NCBI RefSeq assembly: GCF_000173615.1
Contig: NZ_ABZS01000090.1
Location: 1 to 6,688, forward strand
Source: Sulfurihydrogenibium yellowstonense SS-5
GTDB lineage: Bacteria; Aquificota; Aquificia; Aquificales; Hydrogenothermaceae
Length of the DNA: 6,688 nucleotides
Direction of reading: 5' to 3'
Of the stretch, positions 1 to 5,688 are shown piece after piece (the stretch's first letter is position 1; each line of letters begins with the position of its first letter). The notes beneath the pieces are model-generated. The model saw nothing but the letters and a program-made list of their open reading frames with translations. It ran no database searches and was not told the DNA's origin. The translations under genes and the position numbers were made by a program.

Positions 1-735
1 TTCGATAAGAAGTTTATGGAAGCTAAAATGACAAGAGTTAAAACAGATAAGACTGATTCATACTTTATTGCAGAGTACGGAAGAACGTTTTTCGATGGAG
101 AGCTTTATAAACCAAAACCAGATGTAGAAAAAGAAATAGAAATAAAACTAAAGATATTAGAAGACCTACAGCATCAGCTTACAAAGCTAAGAAATCAAAG
201 AGAATCTTTAAGTCATGTACCAATACCAATCAAAAAATTGAAAGAGAACTTGGAATATTATGATGATCTAATCAGAAAAATAGAAAAAAGCATAAAAGAA
301 CTTGAGAAAGAGATAAAAGAATTGACTAAGAAGAATTTTCAAGAGGAATACAAGCTTTTAAAAAGTATACCTGGTATAAGTGATAGGGTTATAGGAATGA
401 TAATATCAGTATATGGAAATTTTAAAAGATTTAAGAGTGTAAAAGATGCATCAAGTTTTATAGGAATCAGTCCGGGTATACATGAAAGTGGAACGAGTGT
501 AAAGAAAAGTGGTTCGATAAAGAAAATGGGAAATCCATATGCAAGAAAGATACTATACATGGCAGCATTATCAGCAATAAGGTTTAACAAATACTGCAGA
601 GAATTATACGAAAGGTTAGTAAGTAAAGGTAAGGCTAAAAAGTTAGCATTAGTGGCTGTAGCACATAAGTTATTAAGGCAGGCATATGGTGTATTAAAAA
701 ACAGAAGACCATTTGATGAAAATTTTTGTACTTGA
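1..735 (+). CDS. IS110-family transposase, C-terminal part (5' end outside window)
   Basis: This is the DNA recombinase of an IS110-type insertion sequence. The reading frame is open from base 1, and the ATG at 16 is internal: full-length members run roughly 300-400 residues and carry an N-terminal RuvC-like DEDD domain. Only the end of that domain is visible. The KTDKTD motif (D11 and D14 counted from the ATG at 16) matches the last two acidic residues of DEDD and is followed by IAEYG. A lysine/glutamate-rich coiled-coil segment spans about residues 36-108. The C-terminal Transposase_20 domain follows: SIPGIS at 117-122, FIGISPG at 148-154, HESG with the candidate catalytic serine S158, and KKMGNPYARKILY at about 169-181. 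It ends in TGA. The domains seen are intact, so the element could be active if the missing part is also intact. In this family a bridge RNA from a noncoding end guides target choice. The family call is secure; the IS subgroup cannot be told. Confidence 0.93.
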   Translation, partial: FDKKFMEAKMTRVKTDKTDSYFIAEYGRTFFDGELYKPKPDVEKEIEIKLKILEDLQHQLTKLRNQRESLSHVPIPIKKLKENLEYYDDLIRKIEKSIKELEKEIKELTKKNFQEEYKLLKSIPGISDRVIGMIISVYGNFKRFKSVKDASSFIGISPGIHESGTSVKKSGSIKKMGNPYARKILYMAALSAIRFNKYCRELYERLVSKGKAKKLALVAVAHKLLRQAYGVLKNRRPFDENFCT

Positions 736-749
736 CATTTAACATAGAA

Positions 750-880
750 CATTCTGAGCGAAGCGAAGAATCTCATGTTTTTCTTTTTAATCAAAAAATC
801 AAAAGATGAGATCCTTCGGCCTTCGGCCTCAGGATGACACGGAAAGGTAAGCTTATGAAAATTTTGGAACACTCTCAAAC
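750..880 (+). repeat. Dispersed hairpin repeat, copy A
   Basis: The left arm at 750-776 (CATTCTGAGCGAAGCGAAG then AATCTCAT) and the right arm at 806-838 (ATGAGATCCTTCGG ... CTCAGGATGAC) are imperfect reverse complements around an A/T-rich loop. A tail at 839-880 includes GTAAGCTTATGAAAATTTTG. The arms and tail recur at 3978-4093 on the other strand, and in diverged form at 901-1024 and 2544-2650. It lies between the convergent 3' ends of the transposase and amt genes, so an RNA hairpin from either strand could end transcription; no separate stem-plus-T-run terminator is obvious. The leading GT expected from the right arm (GTCATCCTGAG on the reverse strand) is missing: the sequence reads GAACATTCTGAG, only 14 bases after the transposase stop codon. 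Confidence 0.85.
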
Positions 881-900
881 TATAATCATCATTTTAAATC

Positions 901-1024
901 AGCGAGAAGAATTTCCTATTTTTCTTCTTTTAAATCAAAAGATCAAAAAATAAGATCCTTCAGACTTCCGTCCCCAGAATAACAAAAAAGTAAACTTAAA
1001 AAAATTTTTGAAATAATCTCAAAA
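901..1024 (+). repeat. Dispersed hairpin repeat, copy B (diverged, tandem to copy A)
   Basis: It aligns along its whole length with copy A in the same direction: AGCGAGAAGAATTTCC corresponds to AGCGAAGCGAAGAATCTC, ATAAGATCCTTCAGACTTCC to ATGAGATCCTTCGGCCTTCG, and CCCAGAATAAC to CTCAGGATGAC, followed by a matching tail (GTAAACTTAAAAAAATTTTTG). Substitutions in both arms weaken the hairpin. It ends three bases before the amt stop codon. Probably an older, decaying copy. Confidence 0.75.
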
Positions 1025-1824
1025 TATTACGAGAATTCTAATCCCTTTAATTCAAAGTCTCTTTCACCATGGACTGCTTCATCAAGACCCATAACTTCCG
1101 TCTCTTCATCAACTCTCGCACCACGAGATAAAGCTGATGTGATAAAGTATAAAATAGCTGTCATTATCCCAGTAAACAAAATTACAACTACTAAACCTAA
1201 AATTTGTATAAAAAACTGCTTTATATTTCCATATAACAAACCAGATCCCACTATATTAACTTGTGGATTTGCAAAAATACCCGTTGCCAATGTTCCCCAT
1301 ATTCCGTTTAATCCATGAACTCCAAATACATCTAAGGAATCATCATATTTAAATCTATGTTTTAACCAAAAAACGCCCATAAATCCTATAATTCCAGCAA
1401 CAAAACCTATTATGATACTTCCACCTAAACCTACAAATCCGGCTGCCGGTGTAATTGCTACAAGTCCCGACATTGCTCCCGATGCTGCACCAAGCATTGT
1501 TGCCTTTTTTGTAATTTTCCACTCCACTAACATCCAAGATAAAGCTCCAGTCGCTCCAGCTGTGTTAGTTATCAAAAGTGCAGATGCTGCTATTTCATCT
1601 GCTTTAAGCTCGCTGACTGCATTAAAACCAAGCCAGCTAAACCATAACAAACCAGCACCGGCAACCGTTAAAACTACAGAAGATGGTAAGATTGCCTTTC
1701 TACCAAAATCATTTCTTTTGCCCAATAATAGTGCAAGTACAAGACCTGATATTCCAGAAGCAGTTTCTACAACCGTTCCACCTGCAAAGTCTAACAATCC
1801 AAGCTTTGATAAAAATCCACCACC

Positions 1825-1827
1825 TCA
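1825..1827 (-). other. Premature UGA in amt at the conserved Trp148 codon
   Basis: On the minus strand the codons read GCT CAT TGG GTA TGA GGT GGT GGA, that is A-H-W-V-stop-G-G-G. E. coli AmtB has H-M-V-W-G-G-G, with Trp148 exactly at the stop and Asp160 twelve residues on (here D in LDFAGG). One G-to-A change (TGG to TGA) explains it. The downstream frame is undisturbed. Confidence 0.93.
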
Positions 1828-2324
1828 TACCCAATGAGCAACAGGTGAATATACAAAAGCTATCCAAAGAATTATAAATACTAACCAAGCCTCAAATTTC
1901 ATTCTTTCAATAACTGCACCACTGACTAATGCTACTGTAATTGCAGCAAACGTTAATTGAAATGCTACAAATAATAAAGTTGGAATATTTCCCACTGACC
2001 ATATATCATTTACAGAAATGCCATTTAATAGTACATTTTCCAAGCTGCCTATTATTCCTCCAATATCCGTTCCGAAAGCCAGTGAGTATCCCCATAGCAC
2101 CCACACTACAGAAGTAATACAATAAGCTAAAAAGCTCATTCCGATCGTATTAAGGATATTTTTTGCTCTTGTCGTTCCACCGTAAAATAAAGCAAGACCT
2201 GCCGGTGTCATCAGCATGACCAATGCAGTTGCAACAATAACCCACGCCGTGTTACCAACATCTAACTTTTTAGCTTCTTCTGCATAAGATAACAAAGGTA
2301 TTAAGCTTGTTGTTAAAATCAATA

Positions 2325-2330
2325 TTTTTT
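2325..2330 (-). other. A6 tract in amt with apparent loss of one A
   Basis: From the ATG at 2333-2331 the sequence runs ATG AAAAAA TATTGA and stops after four codons. With seven A residues it would read ATG AAA AAA ATA TTG ATT, joining the amt frame and giving a standard signal-peptide start. A one-base homopolymer contraction, or a sequencing error at this tract, is the simplest reading. Confidence 0.65.
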
Positions 2331-2340
2331 CATCTTTAAC

Positions 2341-2346
2341 CACCTC
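2341..2346 (-). promoter_or_regulatory. Ribosome binding site of amt (decides the start)
   Basis: GAGGTG on the minus strand is complementary to the 16S rRNA 3' end and sits seven bases before the ATG at 2333-2331. The alternative GTG start at 2343-2341 lies inside this motif and so cannot use it, which argues that the ATG was the original start. Confidence 0.7.
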
Positions 2347-2371
2347 TTGAAAATTCTCAAATCAGCAGAAT

Positions 2372-2387
2372 TGAAACTTTGATGCCA
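2372..2387 (-). promoter_or_regulatory. Candidate sigma-54 (-24/-12) promoter of amt
   Basis: The minus strand reads TGGCAT-CAAAG-TTTCA, compared with the consensus TGGCAC-N5-TTGCA. The -24 GG and the spacing are right, but the normally conserved -12 GC is TC. A start about 12 bases downstream (near 2360) would leave a leader of about 27 bases carrying the GAGGTG site. No other GG-N10-GC candidate lies in the amt leader. The upstream NtrC-like palindrome supports the call; the -12 mismatch weakens it. Confidence 0.5.
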
Positions 2388-2470
2388 AAATTAAAAATAT
2401 AAGTTTTTCAATATCTTAAATAATTATCAAATATTTTAATTGAACAAAAATTCAGCAATTTTGTAAACTT

Positions 2471-2491
2471 TTTGCACGTTTTTTGTGCAAA
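2471..2491. promoter_or_regulatory. NtrC-type operator palindrome upstream of amt
   Basis: TTTGCAC-N7-GTGCAAA is a perfect 7-bp inverted repeat with a 7-bp spacer. The GCAC-N7-GTGC core is the arrangement of enterobacterial NtrC enhancer sites. It lies about 110-130 bp upstream of the start predicted for amt, a usual distance for a sigma-54 enhancer. An RNA hairpin or another dimeric regulator is possible, but the position upstream of an ammonium transporter favours nitrogen control. Confidence 0.6.
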
Positions 2492-2543
2492 TTACACTCT
2501 ACTTCTCACCTCTCGTATTTTTATTACAATAAAGTTAAATAAA

Positions 2544-2650
2544 GACAATGAGCGAGAAATAAGTGATTTTTTTATAAAATTTTAAAAAGGAGCATTGGGC
2601 TTACGTCCCTAAGATGGCAAGGAAAGTATGGGTAATTCATGAATTGCCAT
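2544..2650 (+). repeat. Dispersed hairpin repeat, copy C (strongly diverged)
   Basis: GACAATGAGCGAGAAATAAG corresponds to the left arm of copy A; after an A/T-rich loop, GAGCATTGGGCTTACGTCCC then TAAGATGGCAAGGAAAG corresponds to the right arm and tail start (GATCCTTCGGCCTTCGGCCT then CAGGATGACACGGAAAG). The similarity fades after about 2650. The arms pair poorly now. It occupies the middle of the amt-argJ divergent spacer. Confidence 0.55.
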
Positions 2651-2698
2651 TACAGAATAGGATAGAGAATTTAGAAGCAAAGTATCATTATTCTGTGA
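2631..2698 (+). other. Two adjacent hairpins upstream of argJ
   Basis: Hairpin 1 (2631-2648) is GGTAATTCATGAATTGCC, self-complementary except for one T/G pair. Hairpin 2 pairs 2650-2659 (TTACAGAATA) with 2689-2698 (TATTCTGTGA), ten pairs including one wobble, and the inner GATA (2661-2664) can pair with TATC (2683-2686). They could be a structured leader, a small RNA or operators. I recognise no known riboswitch class. The nearest good -10 box lies downstream of them, so it is unclear whether they are transcribed. Confidence 0.4.
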
Positions 2699-2748
2699 AG
2701 CCGGCGAGAAATCTATTACTTTTACTGAATTTCTTACCCGACGTATTG

Positions 2749-2754
2749 TATAAT
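2749..2754 (+). promoter_or_regulatory. Candidate argJ promoter, -10 box
   Basis: A perfect TATAAT preceded directly by TTG lies 42 bases before the argJ ATG. Transcription would start near 2761 and give a leader of about 35 bases containing the ribosome binding site. No good -35 box is present at 16-19 bp spacing (the 17-bp position reads TGAATT). Confidence 0.4.
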
Positions 2755-2795
2755 CATAATGTTAAATAAATAACAAAGGAGAGAAAAATAATAAA

Positions 2796-3956
2796 ATGAA
2801 TATAAAAATGGGCGTTGCTAAAGCTGGAATAAAACCTTCCGGCGATTATGATATTTTAGTTTTAAAATTTCCACCATCGGTATATTCGGCGGTTTTTACT
2901 AAAAATTCCTTAGCAGCTGCACCTGTAATATACGATAGATTAGTTTGCTCATTGCAAGATAAAATTTCTGCTATAGTTGTCAACAGTGGAAATGCAAACG
3001 CCGGCACAGGACAGGAAGGCTTCGAAAATGCAGAAAAGATGGCACAGATAACAGCTGAAAGTCTTGGCATTGATAAAGAAGAAGTGTTAGTATTTTCTAC
3101 AGGTGTTATAGGCGTTCAGCTTCCTATGGATAAAGTAAAAGATGGTATAGAGACTGCTTCTTCATCATTACAAGAGCTTGATTTAGAATTAGCAGCAAGG
3201 GCTATATCAACAACCGATGCATTTTATAAATATTACGAAACAAACGGACTGATAGAAGATAAAGTTTTTACCGTAAAAGGTATTGCAAAAGGTGCTGGTA
3301 TGATACATCCAAACATGGCTACAATGTTAGCTTACATTTTTACCGACGTAAAAATTGATAAACCTACCCTTGACCAAATTACAAAATTAGTTGTAGACAG
3401 AACCTTTAACTCTATATCTGTTGATGGATGTGAAAGTACAAATGACAGTTTTGTAATAGTAGCAACAGGAGAAAGTGATGTTGAAATAAACGATTCTAAC
3501 AAACTTTATTTTGCAAAAAAAGTTTATGAAGTTGCTTTAGAACTTGCAAAAATGATAGTAAAAGATGGAGAAGGTGCTACAAAGCTTATAGAAATAAATG
3601 TTCATCAAGCATTTTCAAAAGATGAAGCAAGAAAAATCGCAGAAAGTATAGCATTATCTAACCTGTTTAAAACAGCAATGTTTGGAAACGACCCAAATTG
3701 GGGAAGAATTTTAGCGGCAGTAGGTCAAACTCATATCGGAATTGATTTTTCTCAGGTAAAACTTTATTTAGGAGATTTCTTATTATACAGCGGACAGCCA
3801 TTAGAATTTGACAAAAAACAGGCAAGTGAATATCTAAAGAATAACAAGGAGATAAGAATTGACTTATACTTAGGTCGGGGAGAAGAAGAATGGACTTATT
3901 ACACATGCGACCTTGGATATAAATACGTTGAAATAAATGCAGAGTATACGACTTGA
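2796..3956 (+). CDS. argJ: Arginine biosynthesis protein ArgJ (glutamate/ornithine N-acetyltransferase)
   Basis: ArgJ moves the acetyl group from N-acetylornithine to glutamate (EC 2.3.1.35), recycling it in cytoplasmic arginine synthesis; bifunctional members also make N-acetylglutamate from acetyl-CoA. The 386 residues match the family length. Diagnostic motifs are VNSGNANAGTG (62-72), the oxyanion-hole STG (101-103), the self-cleavage site KGAGMIHPNMATML (165-178) with cleavage expected between A175 and nucleophile T176, DGCESTNDS (210-218), DGEGATK (257-263), FGNDPNWGR (296-304) and the C-terminal INAEYTT. The precursor should split into alpha and beta chains. An AAAGGAGAG site (2775-2783) lies 12 bases before the ATG at 2796; the second ATG at 2808 (MGVAKAGIKPSG) resembles the N-terminus of many homologues and could be the true start. 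It stands alone, divergent from amt. Mono- versus bifunctional activity cannot be decided from sequence. Confidence 0.96.
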   Translation: MNIKMGVAKAGIKPSGDYDILVLKFPPSVYSAVFTKNSLAAAPVIYDRLVCSLQDKISAIVVNSGNANAGTGQEGFENAEKMAQITAESLGIDKEEVLVFSTGVIGVQLPMDKVKDGIETASSSLQELDLELAARAISTTDAFYKYYETNGLIEDKVFTVKGIAKGAGMIHPNMATMLAYIFTDVKIDKPTLDQITKLVVDRTFNSISVDGCESTNDSFVIVATGESDVEINDSNKLYFAKKVYEVALELAKMIVKDGEGATKLIEINVHQAFSKDEARKIAESIALSNLFKTAMFGNDPNWGRILAAVGQTHIGIDFSQVKLYLGDFLLYSGQPLEFDKKQASEYLKNNKEIRIDLYLGRGEEEWTYYTCDLGYKYVEINAEYTT

Positions 3957-3977
3957 TGCTAAGGTTTAGTCTAAAAA

Positions 3978-4093
3978 GTGTTCCAAAATTTTTGTAAGCT
4001 TAATTTTCCGTGTCATCCTGAGGCTGTAAGCCGAAGGAACTCCTCTTTTAAAAATAAGAAAAAATGAGATTCTTCGTACGGTTGCAGAATGAC
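3978..4093 (-). repeat. Dispersed hairpin repeat, copy D (opposite orientation to A)
   Basis: Its reverse complement matches copy A: the tail (GTGTTCCAAAATTTTTGTAAG on the + strand without the final G shown in full at 3978-3997, then CTTAATTTTCC), the right arm GTCATCCTGAGGC at 4012-4024, and the left arm with GAGATTCTTCG ... GCAGAATGAC ending at 4093. The arms 4012-4042 and 4065-4093 form an imperfect hairpin. It lies between the convergent argJ and mqnA-mnmC2 genes, where the hairpin might help end transcription from both sides. Unlike copy A, its left arm keeps the outer GTCATTCTG end. Confidence 0.85.
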
Positions 4094-4167
4094 AATGTTG
4101 ATTTTTGCAAGCAGTCTCAATTCCTATCCGCCTTCAGAATAAAGACGTTGATTTTTGAAACATCTTA
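4094..4167 (-). repeat. Partial dispersed repeat, copy E, with duplicated flank
   Basis: GCAGAATGACAATGTTGATT then TTTGCAAGCAGTCT (from 4084) is repeated imperfectly as TCAGAATAAAGACGTTGATT then TTTGAAACATCT (from 4134). Read on the minus strand, ATTCTGAAGGCGGATAGGAA then TTGAGA resembles the left arm of copy A. It seems to be a remnant of another unit joined to copy D, as copies A and B are joined. Confidence 0.5.
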
Positions 4168-4185
4168 TAACTCTGTTAATAAACC

Positions 4186-5688
4186 TTATACCTGATGCTT
4201 TCTTAACTTTTCCATCTCTTTTTCTGGTAGAGGCGGAATATCTCCACTGATGCTTGCTACCAATGAGTAGGATTTTCTTCCAACCGGCTCTACCATGCCG
4301 ATTTTAAAGCCTGCTTCTAATAGATTTTTCTTTACTTCTTTTGCTGATGAGTATGTAGCAAAAATTGCCTCATCTTTCATGATTTTCCTTAAATTTTCAA
4401 AAAGCTCAAGCTCCCACATTTCTGGATTAACTTTTGGAGAAAATGGGTCCCAAAAAACAGCATCAAACTTAATATTTTCATCCGTTAATGCTTGGATTGC
4501 TTCTCTACCATCAGCTAAAACAACCGATAGTTTTAAATTGTTGTCTTCGTATTTATAAACATCAAACGTTTTATTTCCTATTGTAAGTTTATCTAAAACC
4601 ATCTTGAAAAATATTTCATACACATGTTTTAGGTTTTCTGGAATTTCAATTCTCTTTATATTTTCTAAAAAATTTTTATCTTTTTCTATGGAAATTATCT
4701 GTATTTTTGCGTTTGGATTTTTTTCTAAGCAGGATTTTATGGCGGTAGATGTATTATAACCAAGCCCAAAGCCAACATCTAATATGTTTGTACTGCCGTT
4801 TTTTTCACAGATTTCTTGGATTTTGCAAGGTATGATAAATTTATGCATGCTTTCTGTATATGCTCCTGCACTGCTTGAATGATATGCTTCGTTATAGTCA
4901 AAGTTATAAAGCGTAATCGTGTTATCAACGGTTATAACCTTTCCATCTGTAAATCTAAAATCTGGAATTTTTTTAATCAAATTAAGCTGTTTTAGATACT
5001 GAGAAAAAAGTCTTAAAGATTGTATGTGTTTGTCGGTTAGGTCATAGGAAAGATTTTTTAGATACTCTTTTTTTTCTGTTTCTAATGGATAGTTATCAAT
5101 TTTTTCAAAAAATTCTTTAACATTCTCTTTAAGTTTGCTTTGGAAATTATAAATCCTTTCTCTGTTGTTTAAGAAGTATTCTTTATTTACACACCACAGT
5201 GCAAAAGTAAAAGGGAGGTTGGTATAATCAAACCAAATTTTTGAAAGGTCGTAAACGTATGGGTAGTCAGACTTATGTTTTAAGGCTTTATCTCCAATGA
5301 GTAGAACAGAAAGCTTATTTTTTAGACTTTCAAAAGGTTTATATTCAGGCTTCTTGTTTAAAAAAATTTCAAAAATCACTCTAAGAAGGTTTACAGAAGT
5401 TTTAGATTCTTTTGTAATATAAATTTTTTTAATGTCTTCTAACGGAATATGGGATGCAAGAATGACAGATTTTACATCTTTACAAGAACTTATAGAAAGG
5501 TCTGGAAGGATAAAATATTTATAGTAATGTTCTAAATATTCAGCTGCCGATATTATTCCAGCGTCTATTTTGCCTTCAAACAAAAGTTTGTTTAGATTTG
5601 ATGGAACATCTTTTACTATTTGGAAATCTCTAAACCTTTCTATTTGAAATGGCAAAGTATTAAGATAATCTATCCAACCGATTTTCAT
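4186..5688 (-). CDS. Fusion protein: MqnA-like chorismate dehydratase domain plus MnmC2-type tRNA methyltransferase domain
   Basis: The 500-residue protein joins two unrelated cytoplasmic enzymes. Residues 1 to about 240 resemble MqnA, which dehydrates chorismate in the futalosine route to menaquinone: IDYLNTLP (6-13), GKIDAGIISAAEY (39-51), LLIGDKAL (129-136), YDLSKIWFDYTNLPFTFALW (146-165). After a short linker, residues about 250-490 match the DUF752/MnmC2 methyltransferase, which completes mnm5U at tRNA wobble position 34: ITLYN and YNEAYHS (258-271), the SAM-binding DVGFGLGYN (304-312), acidic IEKD (334-337), LADGREAI (391-398), DPFSPKVNPEMW (414-425), ATYSSA (444-449). The FAD-dependent MnmC1 oxidase normally fused to it in E. 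coli is absent; Aquifex has a stand-alone MnmC2. The start ATG overlaps the upstream tauE-like stop as ATGA and has no clear ribosome binding site, so translation is probably coupled. It ends in TAA. Both domains look complete; the fusion is in frame without a stop or restart at the joint (near 4950). Confidence 0.88.
   Translation of the reverse strand: MKIGWIDYLNTLPFQIERFRDFQIVKDVPSNLNKLLFEGKIDAGIISAAEYLEHYYKYFILPDLSISSCKDVKSVILASHIPLEDIKKIYITKESKTSVNLLRVIFEIFLNKKPEYKPFESLKNKLSVLLIGDKALKHKSDYPYVYDLSKIWFDYTNLPFTFALWCVNKEYFLNNRERIYNFQSKLKENVKEFFEKIDNYPLETEKKEYLKNLSYDLTDKHIQSLRLFSQYLKQLNLIKKIPDFRFTDGKVITVDNTITLYNFDYNEAYHSSSAGAYTESMHKFIIPCKIQEICEKNGSTNILDVGFGLGYNTSTAIKSCLEKNPNAKIQIISIEKDKNFLENIKRIEIPENLKHVYEIFFKMVLDKLTIGNKTFDVYKYEDNNLKLSVVLADGREAIQALTDENIKFDAVFWDPFSPKVNPEMWELELFENLRKIMKDEAIFATYSSAKEVKKNLLEAGFKIGMVEPVGRKSYSLVASISGDIPPLPEKEMEKLRKHQV

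Larger units (their letters stand above)
1027..2333 (-). pseudogene. amt: Ammonium transporter Amt, interrupted by an in-frame UGA and a start-proximal frameshift
   Basis: Amt/MEP/Rh proteins are trimeric inner-membrane channels that take up ammonium. Apart from two lesions the protein is complete: [13 protein letters not shown] and SLAFG near the N-terminus, LDFAGGTVVE, a GFNAVS motif that retains the Ser219 equivalent, DVFGVHG with the second pore histidine (E. coli His318), and a cytoplasmic tail ending near HGE. The frame is open from 2343 to 1828, then TGA (1827-1825), then open in the same frame to the stop at 1027; 438 residues if UGA is counted as one residue. The only in-frame start is GTG at 2343, which has no usable ribosome binding site; the ATG at 2333 has a good one but needs one extra A to join the frame, giving a typical signal peptide ([18 protein letters not shown]). 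The first pore histidine (His168) is Glu. No glnB (PII) gene adjoins. Identification is secure; whether the gene is truly dead or the sequence has errors is unresolved. Confidence 0.9.

Noticed and set aside
339..878. Long minus-strand frame opposite the transposase
   Set aside because: It is antisense to a clear IS110 C-terminal domain and runs on through repeat copy A; no recognisable protein features.
750..1024. CRISPR array
   Set aside because: Only two diverged tandem units of about 125-130 bp with long hairpin arms; no short regular repeats or unique spacers.
1027..1797. C-terminal Amt part as an independent gene starting at TTG 1797
   Set aside because: The Amt frame continues upstream through nine more codons (GGGFLSKLG) to the UGA, and conserved residues lie before this TTG; no ribosome binding site precedes it.
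1825..1827. UGA read as selenocysteine or as Trp by code change
   Set aside because: No SECIS-like need at this Trp position, and UGA serves as the normal stop in three other genes here.
1412..1837. Plus-strand frame opposite amt, rich in Ala, Pro and Ser
   Set aside because: Shadow of the amt coding strand; composition is that of reverse-complemented membrane-protein codons.
2614..2769. Open frame of 51 codons on + (MARKVWVIHELPLQ..., ending NHNVK)
   Set aside because: The ATG lies within repeat copy C (it is the ATG of the CAGGATGAC-like arm), there is no ribosome binding site at a usable distance, the frame covers both hairpins and the argJ -10 box, and I recognise no family. Strong conservation with synonymous bias would reverse this.
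2580..2795. Known riboswitch or T-box in front of argJ
   Set aside because: I find none of the conserved cores I know (for example a T-box AGGGTGG, SAM or c-di-GMP motifs).
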